From: Galdieria sulphuraria
Taxonomy: Eukaryota; Rhodophyta; Bangiophyceae; Galdieriales; Galdieriaceae
NCBI RefSeq assembly: GCF_000341285.1
Contig: NW_005178469.1
Location: 1-64,000, forward strand
Reading direction: 5' to 3'
DNA length: 64,000 nucleotides
The notes under the pieces are model-generated. The model saw only the letters and a list, made by a program, of their open reading frames with translations, did no database searches and was not told the DNA's origin. This document shows positions 42,778-54,516 of this stretch, piece by piece (the stretch's first letter is position 1; each line of letters begins with the position of its first letter). Made by a program: the position numbers and the translations under genes.

Positions 42778-44019
42778 TCAATGGGAACCAATATTTCTTG
42801 TCTCTGTTCTGTCACTGTATTTCCAATCCATAATTGCAATAAACGCTGCAAACATGATATATCCTGTAACAAGGCCAATCATCCAGAATCGAATATGCAA
42901 TGGAAAGTATTCCGTCCACTTCTTTGGATAAACATATCGACCAAACTTAATGGAAATGAACAATTCTGCGGTTAACGTGGCCACCAAAATCCAAGCTTGA
43001 CTTCCGAAACGTTGACAAGTAGGATCTACTAGAAACTGGTAAAATTCCCTTGCACTTGGAAAACCTTGCAATGCAATGATCAAAATCCGATAGACATTTA
43101 AAGATGATTCAACCTGAACCCACAAAATTGCTTTAAGAAAGAAGGCATTCAAATCAGCGACTTCCAAAATGAATATCACCAACGAACACGCTACAAAATG
43201 TCGCAATGAGCCGAAAATAGGCCAATGCAATTTATCAAAAGAAGACGGTCCAAGAGTGCCTATCAATTCTCTCCAGAAATATTTCTTCGAAACAGCACCG
43301 TCACCTCTCCATGAATACTTTTTCGTTTGAAGTACTTTGCAAGCTACTAATCCAAGCTCAATGCCAACAAGATTGCAACATAAAAGATCGAGAATGATCG
43401 AGTCCCACCAACATTCGTTAAAATTTGGAAGCATACCCTTCAACAAATACTCCAAAAGTTCAAAAAGTGCACTAGCAAGCCACAATACAATTCGATCCCT
43501 AATCATGAGTGCCTTCACAAACCATCCCAACGTATGAGCTACAACAAAAGCGTCTAAAGCTGAAGTCAAATTTACCAAGGACCCTTCAGGATTATCAGGT
43601 GTCCACAGACGACAGTCTTCGCCGTACGATCGGTCTGGTAGAGGTTGACCAGCATTGAGGGGATCCATATATCCAATAATTTTTCTTGCATCTGATACGT
43701 TCTGAAAGAGTAAAAAGACCAAAAACATCAGGTATAAAAGTGAAATTCCCATGACAAGCCTCCAAACAGCCGGATGGGGCCTCTGAAAAAAACCATCACG
43801 AAACTGCAAAATTCCGTAAATGAGAAGAGGTAGACAACTGCACAAAATGCCTTGAATGACATTAGACACTGTGTCAGTTCCTTGTTCGTTTCGCCAGGCA
43901 AGATAAACTATGAGTCCTAAAAACGCTGCTAGCAGGGACGCTGTGTGCGGTTTCTGGAATATGACATAGCTAGACTGTTCAGTTTTTTCTCCTTCTCTGA
44001 CTAAAAATTTCGAAAACAT
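42778..44019 (-). CDS. Phosphatidylserine synthase, base-exchange type
   Basis: Exchanges the head group of PE or PC for serine at the ER membrane. Family motifs are RDGFFQRPHPAVWRLVMGIS, DPLNAGQPLPDRSYGEDCR, DAFVVAHTLGWFVKALMIRD and LPNFNECWWDSIILDLLCCN, which carry the catalytic and Ca-binding residues of the PSS (PTDSS) family. There are multiple membrane segments and no intron. The 413 residues are slightly shorter than animal PTDSS1. Its ATG at 44019 is only 16 bases after the TRM6 stop on the same strand. Confidence 0.94.
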   Translation of the reverse strand: MFSKFLVREGEKTEQSSYVIFQKPHTASLLAAFLGLIVYLAWRNEQGTDTVSNVIQGILCSCLPLLIYGILQFRDGFFQRPHPAVWRLVMGISLLYLMFLVFLLFQNVSDARKIIGYMDPLNAGQPLPDRSYGEDCRLWTPDNPEGSLVNLTSALDAFVVAHTLGWFVKALMIRDRIVLWLASALFELLEYLLKGMLPNFNECWWDSIILDLLCCNLVGIELGLVACKVLQTKKYSWRGDGAVSKKYFWRELIGTLGPSSFDKLHWPIFGSLRHFVACSLVIFILEVADLNAFFLKAILWVQVESSLNVYRILIIALQGFPSAREFYQFLVDPTCQRFGSQAWILVATLTAELFISIKFGRYVYPKKWTEYFPLHIRFWMIGLVTGYIMFAAFIAIMDWKYSDRTETRNIGSH

Positions 44020-44035
44020 ACTACGACCAGTAACT

Positions 44036-45365
44036 TCAGTTCAAGTCCGGTTCAACTCTGAGACCAGAAAGTACAAAGCCACCCGTAGGCAAACTCGACA
44101 TGTTCGGATGAGACCGACCCGAAATCATTTGATGCTCCAATTGAGAACATTCTTCAAGTTGTATCGCAATAACCAGTGGACATTTCAGTAACATATAGTG
44201 CAACTCAGAAAGATAACTTGAAGAATAATGATAAACAGCAAAGGAGCCATTTGGAACCAACTGAGAAATAAGTAATATTATCTTTTCCCACGTGGGTTCT
44301 CTACAGGTAATGATAAGAGAATTAAAGCCTTCTCGCAAAGTTTGCTTCAGTTGTCCAACTATGGGACGGTAATATTTGTTCGAGTCCTTTGTCAAAGAAA
44401 CATCAGACGCAAAAATATCGGAATCACTCTTTTGAAAAAGGAAACGAGTATCCTTCCTAAAAGAAAGAGGGAAACCATCTCTTTCTTCTTCAGAGTATAA
44501 CAAAGTCAACATATTCATAGGGCAAACAATGAAACGTGGCGTTCTGCGCCACTCAACTAGAGAAGGGAAAAAGTCAAGAAGTTCTAAACCAGGAGGGTGT
44601 TCACCTTCAAATATGGTGGTGATAAAAACTCGTTGTTGTGTTCTCTCTGCCACAGAAGCACAAAGCAAACCTAAAGTATCTTCGAAAATAAGAACCTGAG
44701 ATAATTGAAATATATCCTATGAAACTCTTGATAGCCATTTACCTTGGATTCGACTACAATGTTGGCCAATCTTAACACGAGCCCCACTGAGACAGGAGAG
44801 AGACGAAGGATAGCTTCTGGATTCTTTTTCAAATACCATTCACAAAGAAGACAACAAGTTGGCTTCTGTACCAATACGGAAACCATGTGCTTTCTCCTTT
44901 TTCTTGAGATATACTTTTCTTGGGCATACCGCGAAAGTTTTGAAAAGCTTGGATTCTTCTGAGATAAAAGCTTTACCAAGTCCTCTCCAACAATTCCAGC
45001 CTTTCTTAAACGCTCTATGTCTTGTGCCGTAAAAGAAGTTTCACTGCCAATCAACTGAAAAAGGAAAAATATTGTGAATTTTTAGAAAACAATACGTTTC
45101 AGTTTACCTCGTCACAATTATAATTTGTAGTTTCTCCATAAGCAGCTTCTTCCGCCTGTTGTCTCTGTTGAGACTCGTTTTCTTGTGACTTTACAGCAAA
45201 ATCAACTCTACAACCAAATTTGGGGGTTGGTAGCTCGGAAAGACGAAACTTCCTGCCTCCTACTTTTACGGTACGGTTTGGATAGTAACGAACAAAAGTA
45301 AGGTCTTTAGAAATATCAATAGACTGCAAAACTATCCAATCACCCTCTCTAACAGTCTCTTCCAT
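44036..45365 (-). CDS. TRM6: TRM6/GCD10, non-catalytic subunit of tRNA m1A58 methyltransferase
   Basis: Works with TRM61 to methylate A58 of tRNA. The N-terminus REGDWIVLQSIDISKDLTFVRYYPNRTVKVGGRKF is the family opening. After the first intron (about 45055-45106) come LIGSETSFTAQDIERLRKAGIVGEDLVKLL and SRYAQEKYISRKRRKH, the strongest Gcd10 signatures. A second intron (about 44697-44744) leads to VLIFEDTLGLLCASVAER and the Rossmann-like second half, ending VLSGLRVEPDLN. As expected for TRM6, no intact SAM motif is seen. A start at 45365 (MEETVREGDW) is chosen, as it is the only ATG before the conserved block. It lies 51 bp after SGT and 16 bp before PSS. Confidence 0.92.
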
Positions 45366-45416
45366 GGAAGACTTGAATGAATATGACGAGCGTTTATTAC
45401 AAACAAGACTTTTCAA

Positions 45417-46694
45417 TCAACGATTGGACGGTGAAGAATTGGAGTTGCCAAATAAAGATTGGAAGCTTTGCATGGCAGCGTTCATAACTTCAGGATTATT
45501 CAACAAACTCATAAGGTTGTTTGGATCCCTTTCTATACTTTCCATTGCTGCTCTCAAATGAGGATTCGAATTCAACTGTTCATACAATGGGGAATTTTGT
45601 AAGTTTTCAAAAATATTCGCAATGTTATCGTCGTTTCCCGTTGTTGTCTGTTGTTCATTGGTGTTGCCGTTTTCACTATTTTCCGCTGTTTCTGAGATGT
45701 TGTTGTTATTATTAGCACCACTTCTCGTCTGTGAAAACATCCGCTGCAAATCGCCAGATTGAAACATGCTGGAGGCTGCTTGCATTAACTGGGGATTCTG
45801 AAGCAGCGACTGGAATAACTGATTAGGATTAGTACCACTGGGAGAGTTCGTACTGGAAGAATTCCTTTTCTTTACAAGCTCAATTATCTCAGTCATTCTA
45901 CCATTGTCAGGTTCCATTTCTAAAACTTCCTTTGCTGTTTTCAACGCTTCTTCGAACATTCCAGCCTCATAATATGCCGAAGCGAGACGTTCTCTTGGAC
46001 GTACAAAGGTCGGATTGAGAGAAATTGCTTGTCTACAGTCGTCAATTGCACTACTCAACATATTCAAGTGAGTCTTTGCTGCTGCTCGGTTAGAATAAAA
46101 AACAGCATTCAAAGGATCAATTTCTATCGCGGCAGAGTATTTCTGCAAAGCTTCTCGATATTTCCCTTCTCGCATACACTCGTTACCTTGCAACTTCAAA
46201 CCTTCCGCTTGTTGCTTTTTACTGTCCTCGAAGGAACCTTCTGTTCTTTCGGAAAGGTGAGGAGGGCTATCTTTTGTACTTTTCTCAGTCACCTTTGATC
46301 CAAACTTTTGTAAAAACTTTTCCTTTGCCTTTTGCACTCGTTGTTCATATTCCTCGGTCCCCGGCTTAACTCCTTGAAAGTAATTGGTTCGTCTCAGAGT
46401 TTCCAGAAAAGAATCAAAGCCAGAGAGAGAGTCTTCACTTTTACCTTTCTTCTGGACGTTTTGGTCTTCGGAATGCACTGAATGTAACCCTCTCTCGAAA
46501 ACGTCTTCCAGCTTATGTCGGAGTTCCACGGACCTTCGGGTTCCATCGAAGTCCTCCAAACCATATGCCTCTGAAATACACTGTATTGCAACTTCCAGTT
46601 GTTCGCCTTTCTCTACAGAGGTTTTCTTCTCTCTCTCTAATAGTTCTATTATAGAATGGATCAACAACTCCTTCGTACCACTGTTACTGGACAT
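45417..46694 (-). CDS. SGT/SGTA co-chaperone (small glutamine-rich TPR protein)
   Basis: SGT hands tail-anchored proteins to the GET pathway and binds Hsp70/Hsp90. The N-terminal dimerisation region holds KELLIHSIIELLEREKK and VAIQCISEAYGL. Three TPRs follow (EGLKLQGNECMREGKYREALQKYSAAIEIDP, AVFYSNRAAAKTHLNMLSSAIDDCRQAI, RPRERLASAYYEAGMFEEALKTAKEVLEMEP), with the carboxylate-clamp Lys/Asn/Arg pattern. The C-terminus is Asn/Gln/Met-rich with SSMFQSG and NNPEVMNAAMQSF, as in the family's substrate-binding tail. It is a single exon of 425 residues, longer than animal SGTA (about 313) because of a linker of about 75 residues before the TPRs. Confidence 0.93.
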   Translation of the reverse strand: MSSNSGTKELLIHSIIELLEREKKTSVEKGEQLEVAIQCISEAYGLEDFDGTRRSVELRHKLEDVFERGLHSVHSEDQNVQKKGKSEDSLSGFDSFLETLRRTNYFQGVKPGTEEYEQRVQKAKEKFLQKFGSKVTEKSTKDSPPHLSERTEGSFEDSKKQQAEGLKLQGNECMREGKYREALQKYSAAIEIDPLNAVFYSNRAAAKTHLNMLSSAIDDCRQAISLNPTFVRPRERLASAYYEAGMFEEALKTAKEVLEMEPDNGRMTEIIELVKKRNSSSTNSPSGTNPNQLFQSLLQNPQLMQAASSMFQSGDLQRMFSQTRSGANNNNNISETAENSENGNTNEQQTTTGNDDNIANIFENLQNSPLYEQLNSNPHLRAAMESIERDPNNLMSLLNNPEVMNAAMQSFQSLFGNSNSSPSNR

Positions 46695-46830
46695 TGTGCT
46701 TAATCGTTTGTCGGGCGAGAATAATTTTGAAGAATGGTTTCTCTCACGACTTTGACGCGTTATTATTCACAAAGTAAGTAGTAAGTGAACTCTTCGGTGT
46801 TTCTAGTTGAATCAATTTTGTTTAGATTCT
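46695..46830. promoter_or_regulatory. Divergent promoter region, SGT / NOT1
   Basis: These 136 bases between divergent start codons must contain both core promoters. No element was recognised. Confidence 0.5.
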
Positions 46831-49800
46831 ATGAAAGAAGTTTCTGCAAAAACAGAGGAGGGGTTAAATATTACCCCCTTTCTATCTGAGCCACTCAAGG
46901 CGCTTTCTCTTTTGGAAGAGGACGCCAACCTTGAAGAAACAGGTACAAGGAAGGAACACTTATTGTTTGTTTTTTTTCACACCCATATTTTAGGAATATT
47001 GAATTCCCAGGTTAACTGTCTTCAACTCTTTGGCAGTGAAAGGGATTGTTATCGTCGAAGCTTGTGCGTCGACTCCCTTAGGAAGCCCCACTTTCAGAAA
47101 GCACAGCAGATAATCACACAAGACGACACAAAGGAACGTCTTGGCTATTTGGAGGAGTCTCAGCGTCCAAGTTCCACTTCTATACCTACTTCTATTTCCA
47201 GCATAATTCTGGAACTTGTGCCTTGGAACGACTTATCTCTCAAGGCCTTATTCAACTACTACCAGAATGAGATTAGAGAAAAGGATGTTGCTGTATGTGT
47301 GGGGTTGTTATCATTAAGGAATGATCAATCTTCTAACTGGGAAACTTGGAAGTATAGTGGCGACACTGTCACTCCTCAGTTGCCGTTATCTTTGTTTTCC
47401 AGACTAATACTAGCACTTTCGAGTCAAGAAATTAGTTCAAATGAAAGTGACAGTCATAAGAGTCGTTCTCCTTTGGATATTTTTATAGATGTTGTCCTAG
47501 AGTGTCTTCCAAGCCTTGATTGGCAACAAGTAGCTCGATGTCTTGACTTCCCTTCGTTCTATGTGAAGGACACAAAGGTGTTGGAAAATTTAGTGAATGT
47601 ATACAAAAAAGCAACAGGGGTACGTACTCTATTTCTTTTATACGGTTGGGGATGGGCCTTTATCCATGTTCACAGCCAAAGGAAAAGAATCTCATAAAGT
47701 CTCAGCTGAGAGGACTTTAAATCAAGTTGAATAGACTCATGTATCCCCACCTGGACTTACAATGGGCTCTTTCTAATGTCTTTTTTTATAAAACATCTAA
47801 CACCGACTTGTTCTTTCTAGGATACTTACTTTCCAGCACATATTCTCATGAAAAGATGGAACAACGTACGTGGACAATTGTCCTTCCTTGCAGCCAGTCT
47901 TTCCTGTACGTATCCCAAAGTTAACTTTTGGGATTTGAGTCCAAAAGTTGCTCCTTTTGAAAGCGTTGCCGTGAAACTCGATGAAACATATGCAATAACA
48001 TGGTCTGCAGTACCTCTTATCGACACTTTATTAGAATTGGCAGAAACGGAACACTATATGGCAGTTCGGCTGATTTTCGACATTCCTCTTAAACATTGCC
48101 CAGAAGTTCTACTTTTGGCCTTGTCACAATGTGAACCTCGCTGGAGCAAGATGTACCGAGAACTCGTTCATATCCTCTTCGTCTTGTTTTTTGATAATCA
48201 TCCCAACTTCATGCCTGTTGCTCGGAGATTGTATTACGTCAATGCAGACTTACTGAAATATGGCATAGTTGAAGCGTGGAAGAAGAGCCCTTCATGTCTT
48301 ACCCGTATCTTAGATGTATGTCAAGACTTGAAAGTTGTACCGGAAGTGTTGCAGCATTCGAATTGTTCTCAGTTTTCGATCGATTTGGCAGTTTTAGCAG
48401 CACGAAGAGAATATTTGAATTTAGAAAAGTGGTTGACAGATGAGATGAAAGAGAACGGTCCAGAATTCTTCCAGGCTTGCATTGAGTATTTGACAAAGAA
48501 AATTCAGTCTTTTGAGGAGAAACCGGGAGCTTCCGGAATGATTTTTAACCTTGAAGCTACAGCCGCAATGTTTAAGGTTTTGCACTCTTTTGTTCATTCC
48601 ATGCCGTCAGGACTTGTTGACTCTTTGAATCTTTTGTTTGCGAATTATGTTCGAATGAACCCCAGAATGGATACGACATCTAACAAAGCGTTGAATGATC
48701 TTTCTCAGTCCAAGTCAGTAAGTTCTACTGAAACTACTGGCCCAGCTTCTTCGGATGTATTTAGCTCTGATATTGAAGAAGAAACCAACTCATTCTTCAA
48801 GAAGATTTTCTCATCTAAACTTAGTGTAGATGAAGGTATTGAGCTTTTAGAAAAATACAAAGCATCAAGCGATGTACGAGAGCAGCAACTTTTTGCTTGC
48901 ACTATACACAACTTGTTTGATGAGTATCGGTTTTTTCCAAACTATCCAGAGAAAGTTTTGAAGATAACAGGAGAGTTATTTGGTGCTTTGGTAGAGCGCC
49001 AACTTGTCACCGCTTTAACTTTAGGAATAGCTTTGAGATACGTTCTGGAAGCTTTGAGAAGACCAGGCAGAATGACTTTGTTTGGGTTGGCTGCTGTGAA
49101 GCGTTTCCAAAATCGTCTTTCTGAGTGGCCACAATACTGTGCCCATATTACTCATATCGCCCATTTAAAGGAGGAAGACCCTGCTTTATTTGAGTCGATA
49201 CGCAAGAATGCTAAGAAAGTTAATGAGGAAGAATCCAACTTTCGTTCTGCAGTGTCGAGTCCAATAAGTGCACCTCTGAAGACAGAAGATTCTAAAGAAT
49301 TTCATGAAACCAAGCCTGTCGCCTCATCTCCCAATGCTACTTTCTCCGATGCACCAGAACAGGTTATGTCTGAAATGGCTGGAATGTCTCTGAATGATAA
49401 TGTTCGATCTGAGAAGATTGAAACATACGTTGGTTTTGGGACTCCTTTGAGTCTTGAAAGTGTTCTTTCATCTAGCGGATATAATACCTCCGCAGTAGCA
49501 ACCCCTGAAGAGGAAATCCAAGAGAAAATACACTTTATCTTTAATAACTTATCGAGTAGCAACCTGGAAGACAAAGCCGAAGAACTTGCTCAATGTTTGG
49601 AAGCTGACTTTTTGGAATGGTTTTCGCAATATTTGGTCGTCAAGCGCGCCTGTATCGAACAAAATTTTCAAGAGTTGTATGTTGCCTTTTTAGAAAAGCT
49701 GCAGAAATTCTGGAATAAGGTCTTCCAGCTAGTATTGTCCAAATCATACGAATACGTCAGTATTCTCTTATCTTATGAAAAGATACGTTTTTCTACTTCA

Positions 49801-52800
49801 GATAGAACCTTGTTGAAAAATATGGGGAGCTGGATTGGTATTCTGACGCTTGCAAGGAACAAGCCGATCCTTGCAAAGGACTTGGATCTAAAAAATATTT
49901 TATTAGATGCTTACAGCAGAGGACGCTTGATAGCCGCTATTCCATTTACTGCCAAAGTGCTAGATAGTTGTAAAAAGTCAAAAATATTTCGTCCTCCTAA
50001 TCCCTGGCTGATGGCAATACTTGGTCTTTTAAAGGAGCTGTACAATCTCCCTGATTTGAAGTTAAATCTGAAATTTGAAGTGGAAGTTCTGTGCAAAAAT
50101 ATCTCCGTTGACCTAAGAGAAGTGCATGTTTCTGATTTGCTGAAGGATAGACCTTTGCCAAGCCGTGATGGCAATCCGGACTTTTCTATCAAGCCGGCAT
50201 CATTTTCATCCCCGTTTCGAGATATTCCATCGTCACACAAAGGTGTATCTGCTGTAGACGAAACTACTCCTTCTCATGTGGAATTTGACTCTTCTACAAA
50301 AGTGCCATCGAAATCCCCAGTTGTATTTGGAGATATGAAGTTAGACAAGACTGAATCTATTAAGTGGGACTCGGAAAGCTACAAGGATAAGAATATTTCT
50401 CATCTTTCTGCACCGCAAGCACTTTATATGGCAGCAACTGCACCTCCAGCAAATGCTGCAGCAGCTGCAGCTACTGCAGCAGCGGTTGCTGCGGCTGCAG
50501 AAGGTGTCACTGTTATACCCAACTTGGGAAGTTATATTGTTGTGAATTCTTCACTCTCACTTTTAAAGAACATTCCGGAGCTGAAACGTCTGCTTCCTGT
50601 TGCAGTAGATCGTGCAGTTCGTGAAATCATTCAGCCAGTAGTTGAAAGGAGCTGCCTTATTGCAAGTATTACCAGTAGAGAGTTGGTATTGAAAGATTTT
50701 GCCTTGGACAAATCGGCGGAGCATTTAAGACAGGCAGCGTACAAGATGGGACAAAGCTTGGCGAGCTGTCTAGCTTTGGTAACCTCAAAGGAGCCTCTCA
50801 GGGTTTCACTTTCCTCGCATTTGCGAAATTTATTGGTTCAAGCTGTTGGCGAAAACGAATTGATTGAACAAACTGTTCAAACGTTTTGTAATGACAATAT
50901 TAATGTTGGCTGTTTTATAATTGAGAAGGCTGCGTCAGAGAGATTGTTGAGAGAAGTCGATGATAATACTGTTATTCGTGAAGCTATAGCTTTTCGAAAT
51001 AAGAATCCTTCCGATGAGGATCTTTTGGACTCATTGCAAACAAACTTCGTCCTGAATCTTCCTTCCTTTCTGTATCCTCGTCCTGGTGAAATGAGTTCAG
51101 AATTTTTCTCTGTTTATGAAGACTTTGCCAAAGTTACTGTTCCTTCTCAAGAAAATTTAGTAGATTCACCTATCTTAAGGGAACCTTCACCTACTGGAAA
51201 TGTAACTAGTTCGGTTCTCGGTAAGAATGATCGTAAAGATGGTTTGGAAGATGTATCAAAAGACAATCGAATGAGAATCATCTCATCTCAAGAAGCTGTC
51301 GTTGCTGTCTATCGTTGTTGCGAACTAGCTATAGATTATGTGAGGAGAAGTGGTGCCATTAATTCTGATGATTTGTCACGCGATGAAGAAGTGATGAGTC
51401 GACTTCATAAAGTTTCATCTATTCTTGAGCAAGTTTCAGACGTTGAAGATGTTTGCTTTGTTACTAGTCAGAAGTTATTCCGACAGCTGTTGGATAATTC
51501 CAATCATTCAGAAAGGGAAATAGAGATGTATCAAATTCTTTTAGAATTATTGAAGAACTATTGCCCAAAACTTAGGTCAGAAGTGTTCCTGGCTTGGCTT
51601 TCGCAAATAGAAGATTCAAAGTCATATCCCGTATTAGTCATTCAAAAATTATTGCAGCGTCGACGTCTTATTAAACCTGTTGATTACGACAAAATACTAT
51701 CGCGAAAGATTGAGACTGAACAGTCAGTTGCAGTCATAGAGTTTGCTGCTAATTTACTTTTTCGTCTTATCTGTTTGGAACGAGTTTCGCTTGCAGGCGA
51801 ATGGCCTGCTTCTCTGGAAATTTTTAAGCGAGTAGTGGATGCTGAAAGTAGACGTATCACTTTTTCAGAAACCGTTTGGAAGTTATTGGAGTATCTTGTT
51901 AACCTGGAAACTGGCTCGCAGTCAAATGAAGCCAAGTCTCCTTTCTCTTCCAGCCCCTTACAGTCAACTTCTCATGCATCGTCACTTCCGATACCTCTTG
52001 AGAAGGAGAATATTTCTAGAACTTTGAGTGATTGGATGACTCTTTGTCTAAGTGAGGAATCAATATCTCAAGTCAAATTGTTGGATGTCTTGCGAAACAT
52101 TTGTTTTGGTTTTCGTTTAGACTCTGATGAGTCCTGCAGAGAGTTGTTCTTCCAAATTGCAACAGAACTGTCATGTGACTCTTGTCGCCGGAATCTTCTA
52201 CATCGAGATGCGGCTCTAGCTGATCCTGGTAATCCTAATTCGGCCGTCGTTATCACCAAACTGTCTGGTGGTGCACCATATCAAGTGACAGACACATATG
52301 TGATGTTAGTGATGAATTTGGCAAGGAATGCGTCCTTTATTCTCTCCTCAAAGTCACAAACCATTCAGCATTTCCGAATATCTCTCTTAAATGGCTTTTT
52401 AAAGTCTGTAGTCCGCTCTGTTTTGACCGTTTGTCAGCAAACTTTGAAAACTTTGTTGAATAGTGGTAATGATGTTTATGCTCGTTTGGGTGATCCGCGA
52501 CCATTTTATCGACTTTTGTCTGACCTCATTTACGAATTGGATGCAGAAAACAAAGATGCAAATGAGATCCTCCGAGGAACTGAAGGGGATTCGACCAATG
52601 TTGATCTTTCAGACTTCCAAGTGTTATCGCTCCTGACCAGTGCTTTGCATACTATTCAACCTCAAAGAGCACCATGTTTTGCTTTTTGTTGGTTAGAATT
52701 GGTTTCTTGCCGTCTCTTTATGTCCAGACTGTTATTCTTGCATTCTAATAAGGGTTGGCCATTATTTCATCGGTTACTAATTGATGCTTTGTTATTTTTA

Positions 52801-53679
52801 GAACCTTACTTGAAGGAAGCCTTTCTACCCAAAAGCATCAAAACATTTTTCAAAGGATTCCTTAGACTATTACTAACATTATTACATGATGTGCCAGAGT
52901 TTTTGTGTGAATATTGCTTTACTTTATGTGATTCCATTCCACCAAATTGTACTCAGCTACGCAATCTAATTTTATCAGCTTTTCCAAGAGACATGAGGTT
53001 ACCTGATCCGTTTCTTCCGGATTTGAAAGTAGACACTTTACCTGAAATGAGCATTTCACCTCGTGTTGTTACCAAACTGAGTTCGTTATCCTATAAGAAT
53101 ATTCGTCAACTGTTGGACCATATCCTGAGTAGTCGAGCAAAGGCGGCCGATTTGATAGAGTTGCGAAATCGTCTTTTGTTATCCCGAGATGAAGCACAGG
53201 ATTATGACAGTATATACAATATTTCGGCAATCAATGCCTTGGTTTTGTATGTTTGTCGACATGCAATTTCGCAATCTCAGCAAGTTCCTAGAATTATCAA
53301 CATGTCACCACATATGGATGTTTTGGAGTTCTTAGCCACAGAGTTGACACCAGAAGGTCGATATTACGTTCTCAATGCCATTGCAAACCAGCTTCGATAT
53401 CCTAACACTCATACACACTATTGTAGCTGTGTGCTGTTATATCTGTTTGCTGATGCGAAGAGTGAAATATTGAAAGAACAAATAACGAGAGTTTTGGTGG
53501 AGCGTCTGATTGCAAATAGACCTCATCCGTGGGGTTTATTGGTTACTTTTATAGAACTGATCAAGAATCCCCGATATCGTTTTTGGTCCTGTAGTTTTGT
53601 TCGTTGTACTCCAGAAATTGAAAAATTGTTTGATAACGTTGCCAGGACATGTATAGCTAATACTTCAGGAGGACATTGA
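46831..53679 (+). CDS. CNOT1: NOT1, scaffold of the CCR4-NOT deadenylase complex
   Basis: The central scaffold for mRNA deadenylation, about 2,200 residues after splicing. Recognisable parts in order are the N-terminal HEAT region (GQLSFLAASL), a MIF4G domain that docks CAF1 (FFKKIFSSKLSVDEGIELLEKY ... HIAHLKEEDPALF), the DUF3819 CAF40-binding helices after a poly-Ala stretch (PELKRLLPVAVDRAVREII; SITSRELVLKDFALD) and the C-terminal NOT1 superfamily homology domain (LRLPDPFLPDLKVDTLPEMS; WGLLVTFIELIKNP). One intron near 46940-46990 joins EETG to ILNSQ. A second at 47620-47820 joins KKATG to DTYFPAHILMKRWNNVRGQ and is 201 nt, far longer than any other here. The remaining 5.9 kb is one exon. 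Confidence 0.96.
50452..50504 (+). repeat. Poly-Ala coding tract in NOT1
   Basis: An imperfect GCA/GCT repeat encodes about 16 alanines (NAAAAAATAAAVAAAAEG) in the linker just before the CAF40-binding domain. The codons are mixed, so it is an alanine-rich linker and not a pure trinucleotide repeat. Confidence 0.85.
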
Positions 53680-53813
53680 ATATTCTTAAATAAATAGTGG
53701 TTTTTTCGCTGTCCTTTGCTGACAAATAAATGCATTTGCTCTTGTGATAAGCGACGTTGTAGGAATTGATCAACGACGGCAATTGTGTGTGTAGATTGGA
53801 ATCTTCCTGAAAG

Positions 53814-54390
53814 ATGAAACGAAAGTCAGAAAATTTAGACGTAAGCACAAAGAGCAAAAAAGTAAAACTAGACTCTGATGAGTTTGAGAAGAGACTGCCC
53901 TTTTTACAACCTTTTGCTCAACGTAAGTTTAAATACTTTGCTAAAGGAGCGTGCTGAAACTTTCTTTTAATCAGCGTTGGCAGGAAAGAAACTTACCAAA
54001 AGACTTTTCAAGTTGATGGACCGTGCTTCTGAAATGAAGCTATTGAGAAGGGGGGTGAAAGAAGTTGTCAAGTCGTTGAGGAAAGGTGAAAAGGGGTACG
54101 TTTGCTTTGTCGTTGAACATGTGGATGTCTGAACTAGTGATTATAGCATATGTGTGCTAGCTGGAGACGTAACTCCATTCGACGTCATTAGTCATATTCC
54201 AGTGTTTTGTGAGGAGAATGAAGTTCTTTATTGTTATGTGATAGATAAAGCCTCTTTGGGTCTAGCAAGCAAGACAAAAAGGCCGACCAGCGTTGTTTTC
54301 ATCCCAGAGGGAGTAAAGCAATCCGCAGAAAAGGAGTACAAAAAGTGTGAAAAGGAAATCATCAGCTTGGTTCCCGTGAAGACAACGTGA
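53814..54390 (+). CDS. NHP2: NHP2, H/ACA snoRNP protein (L7Ae family)
   Basis: A core protein of H/ACA pseudouridylation particles and telomerase. Three exons read MKRKSENLDVSTKSKKVKLD...FLQPFAQ, then PLAGKKLTKRLFKLMDRASEMKLLRRGVKEVVKSLRKGEKG, then ICVLAGDVTPFDVISHIPVFCEENEVLYCYV. The RRGVKEVVKSLRKG and LAGD-TP-DVISHIPV blocks are diagnostic of L7Ae/NHP2 RNA binding, and PLA-KKLTKR is NHP2-specific. The two introns are about 50 nt. The short basic N-terminus is a likely nuclear signal. About 145 residues, the normal family size. Confidence 0.94.
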
Positions 54391-54516
54391 AACTGTTGGA
54401 AGACTGAATCTTTCATGATAACGAGATAGCATACAGGTGTACAGTTTCTAATCAGCCCTGAATAGCAGATTGCGACGCCGTCTTATGCACGTACGAACCA
54501 TATGTATGTTGATGCA

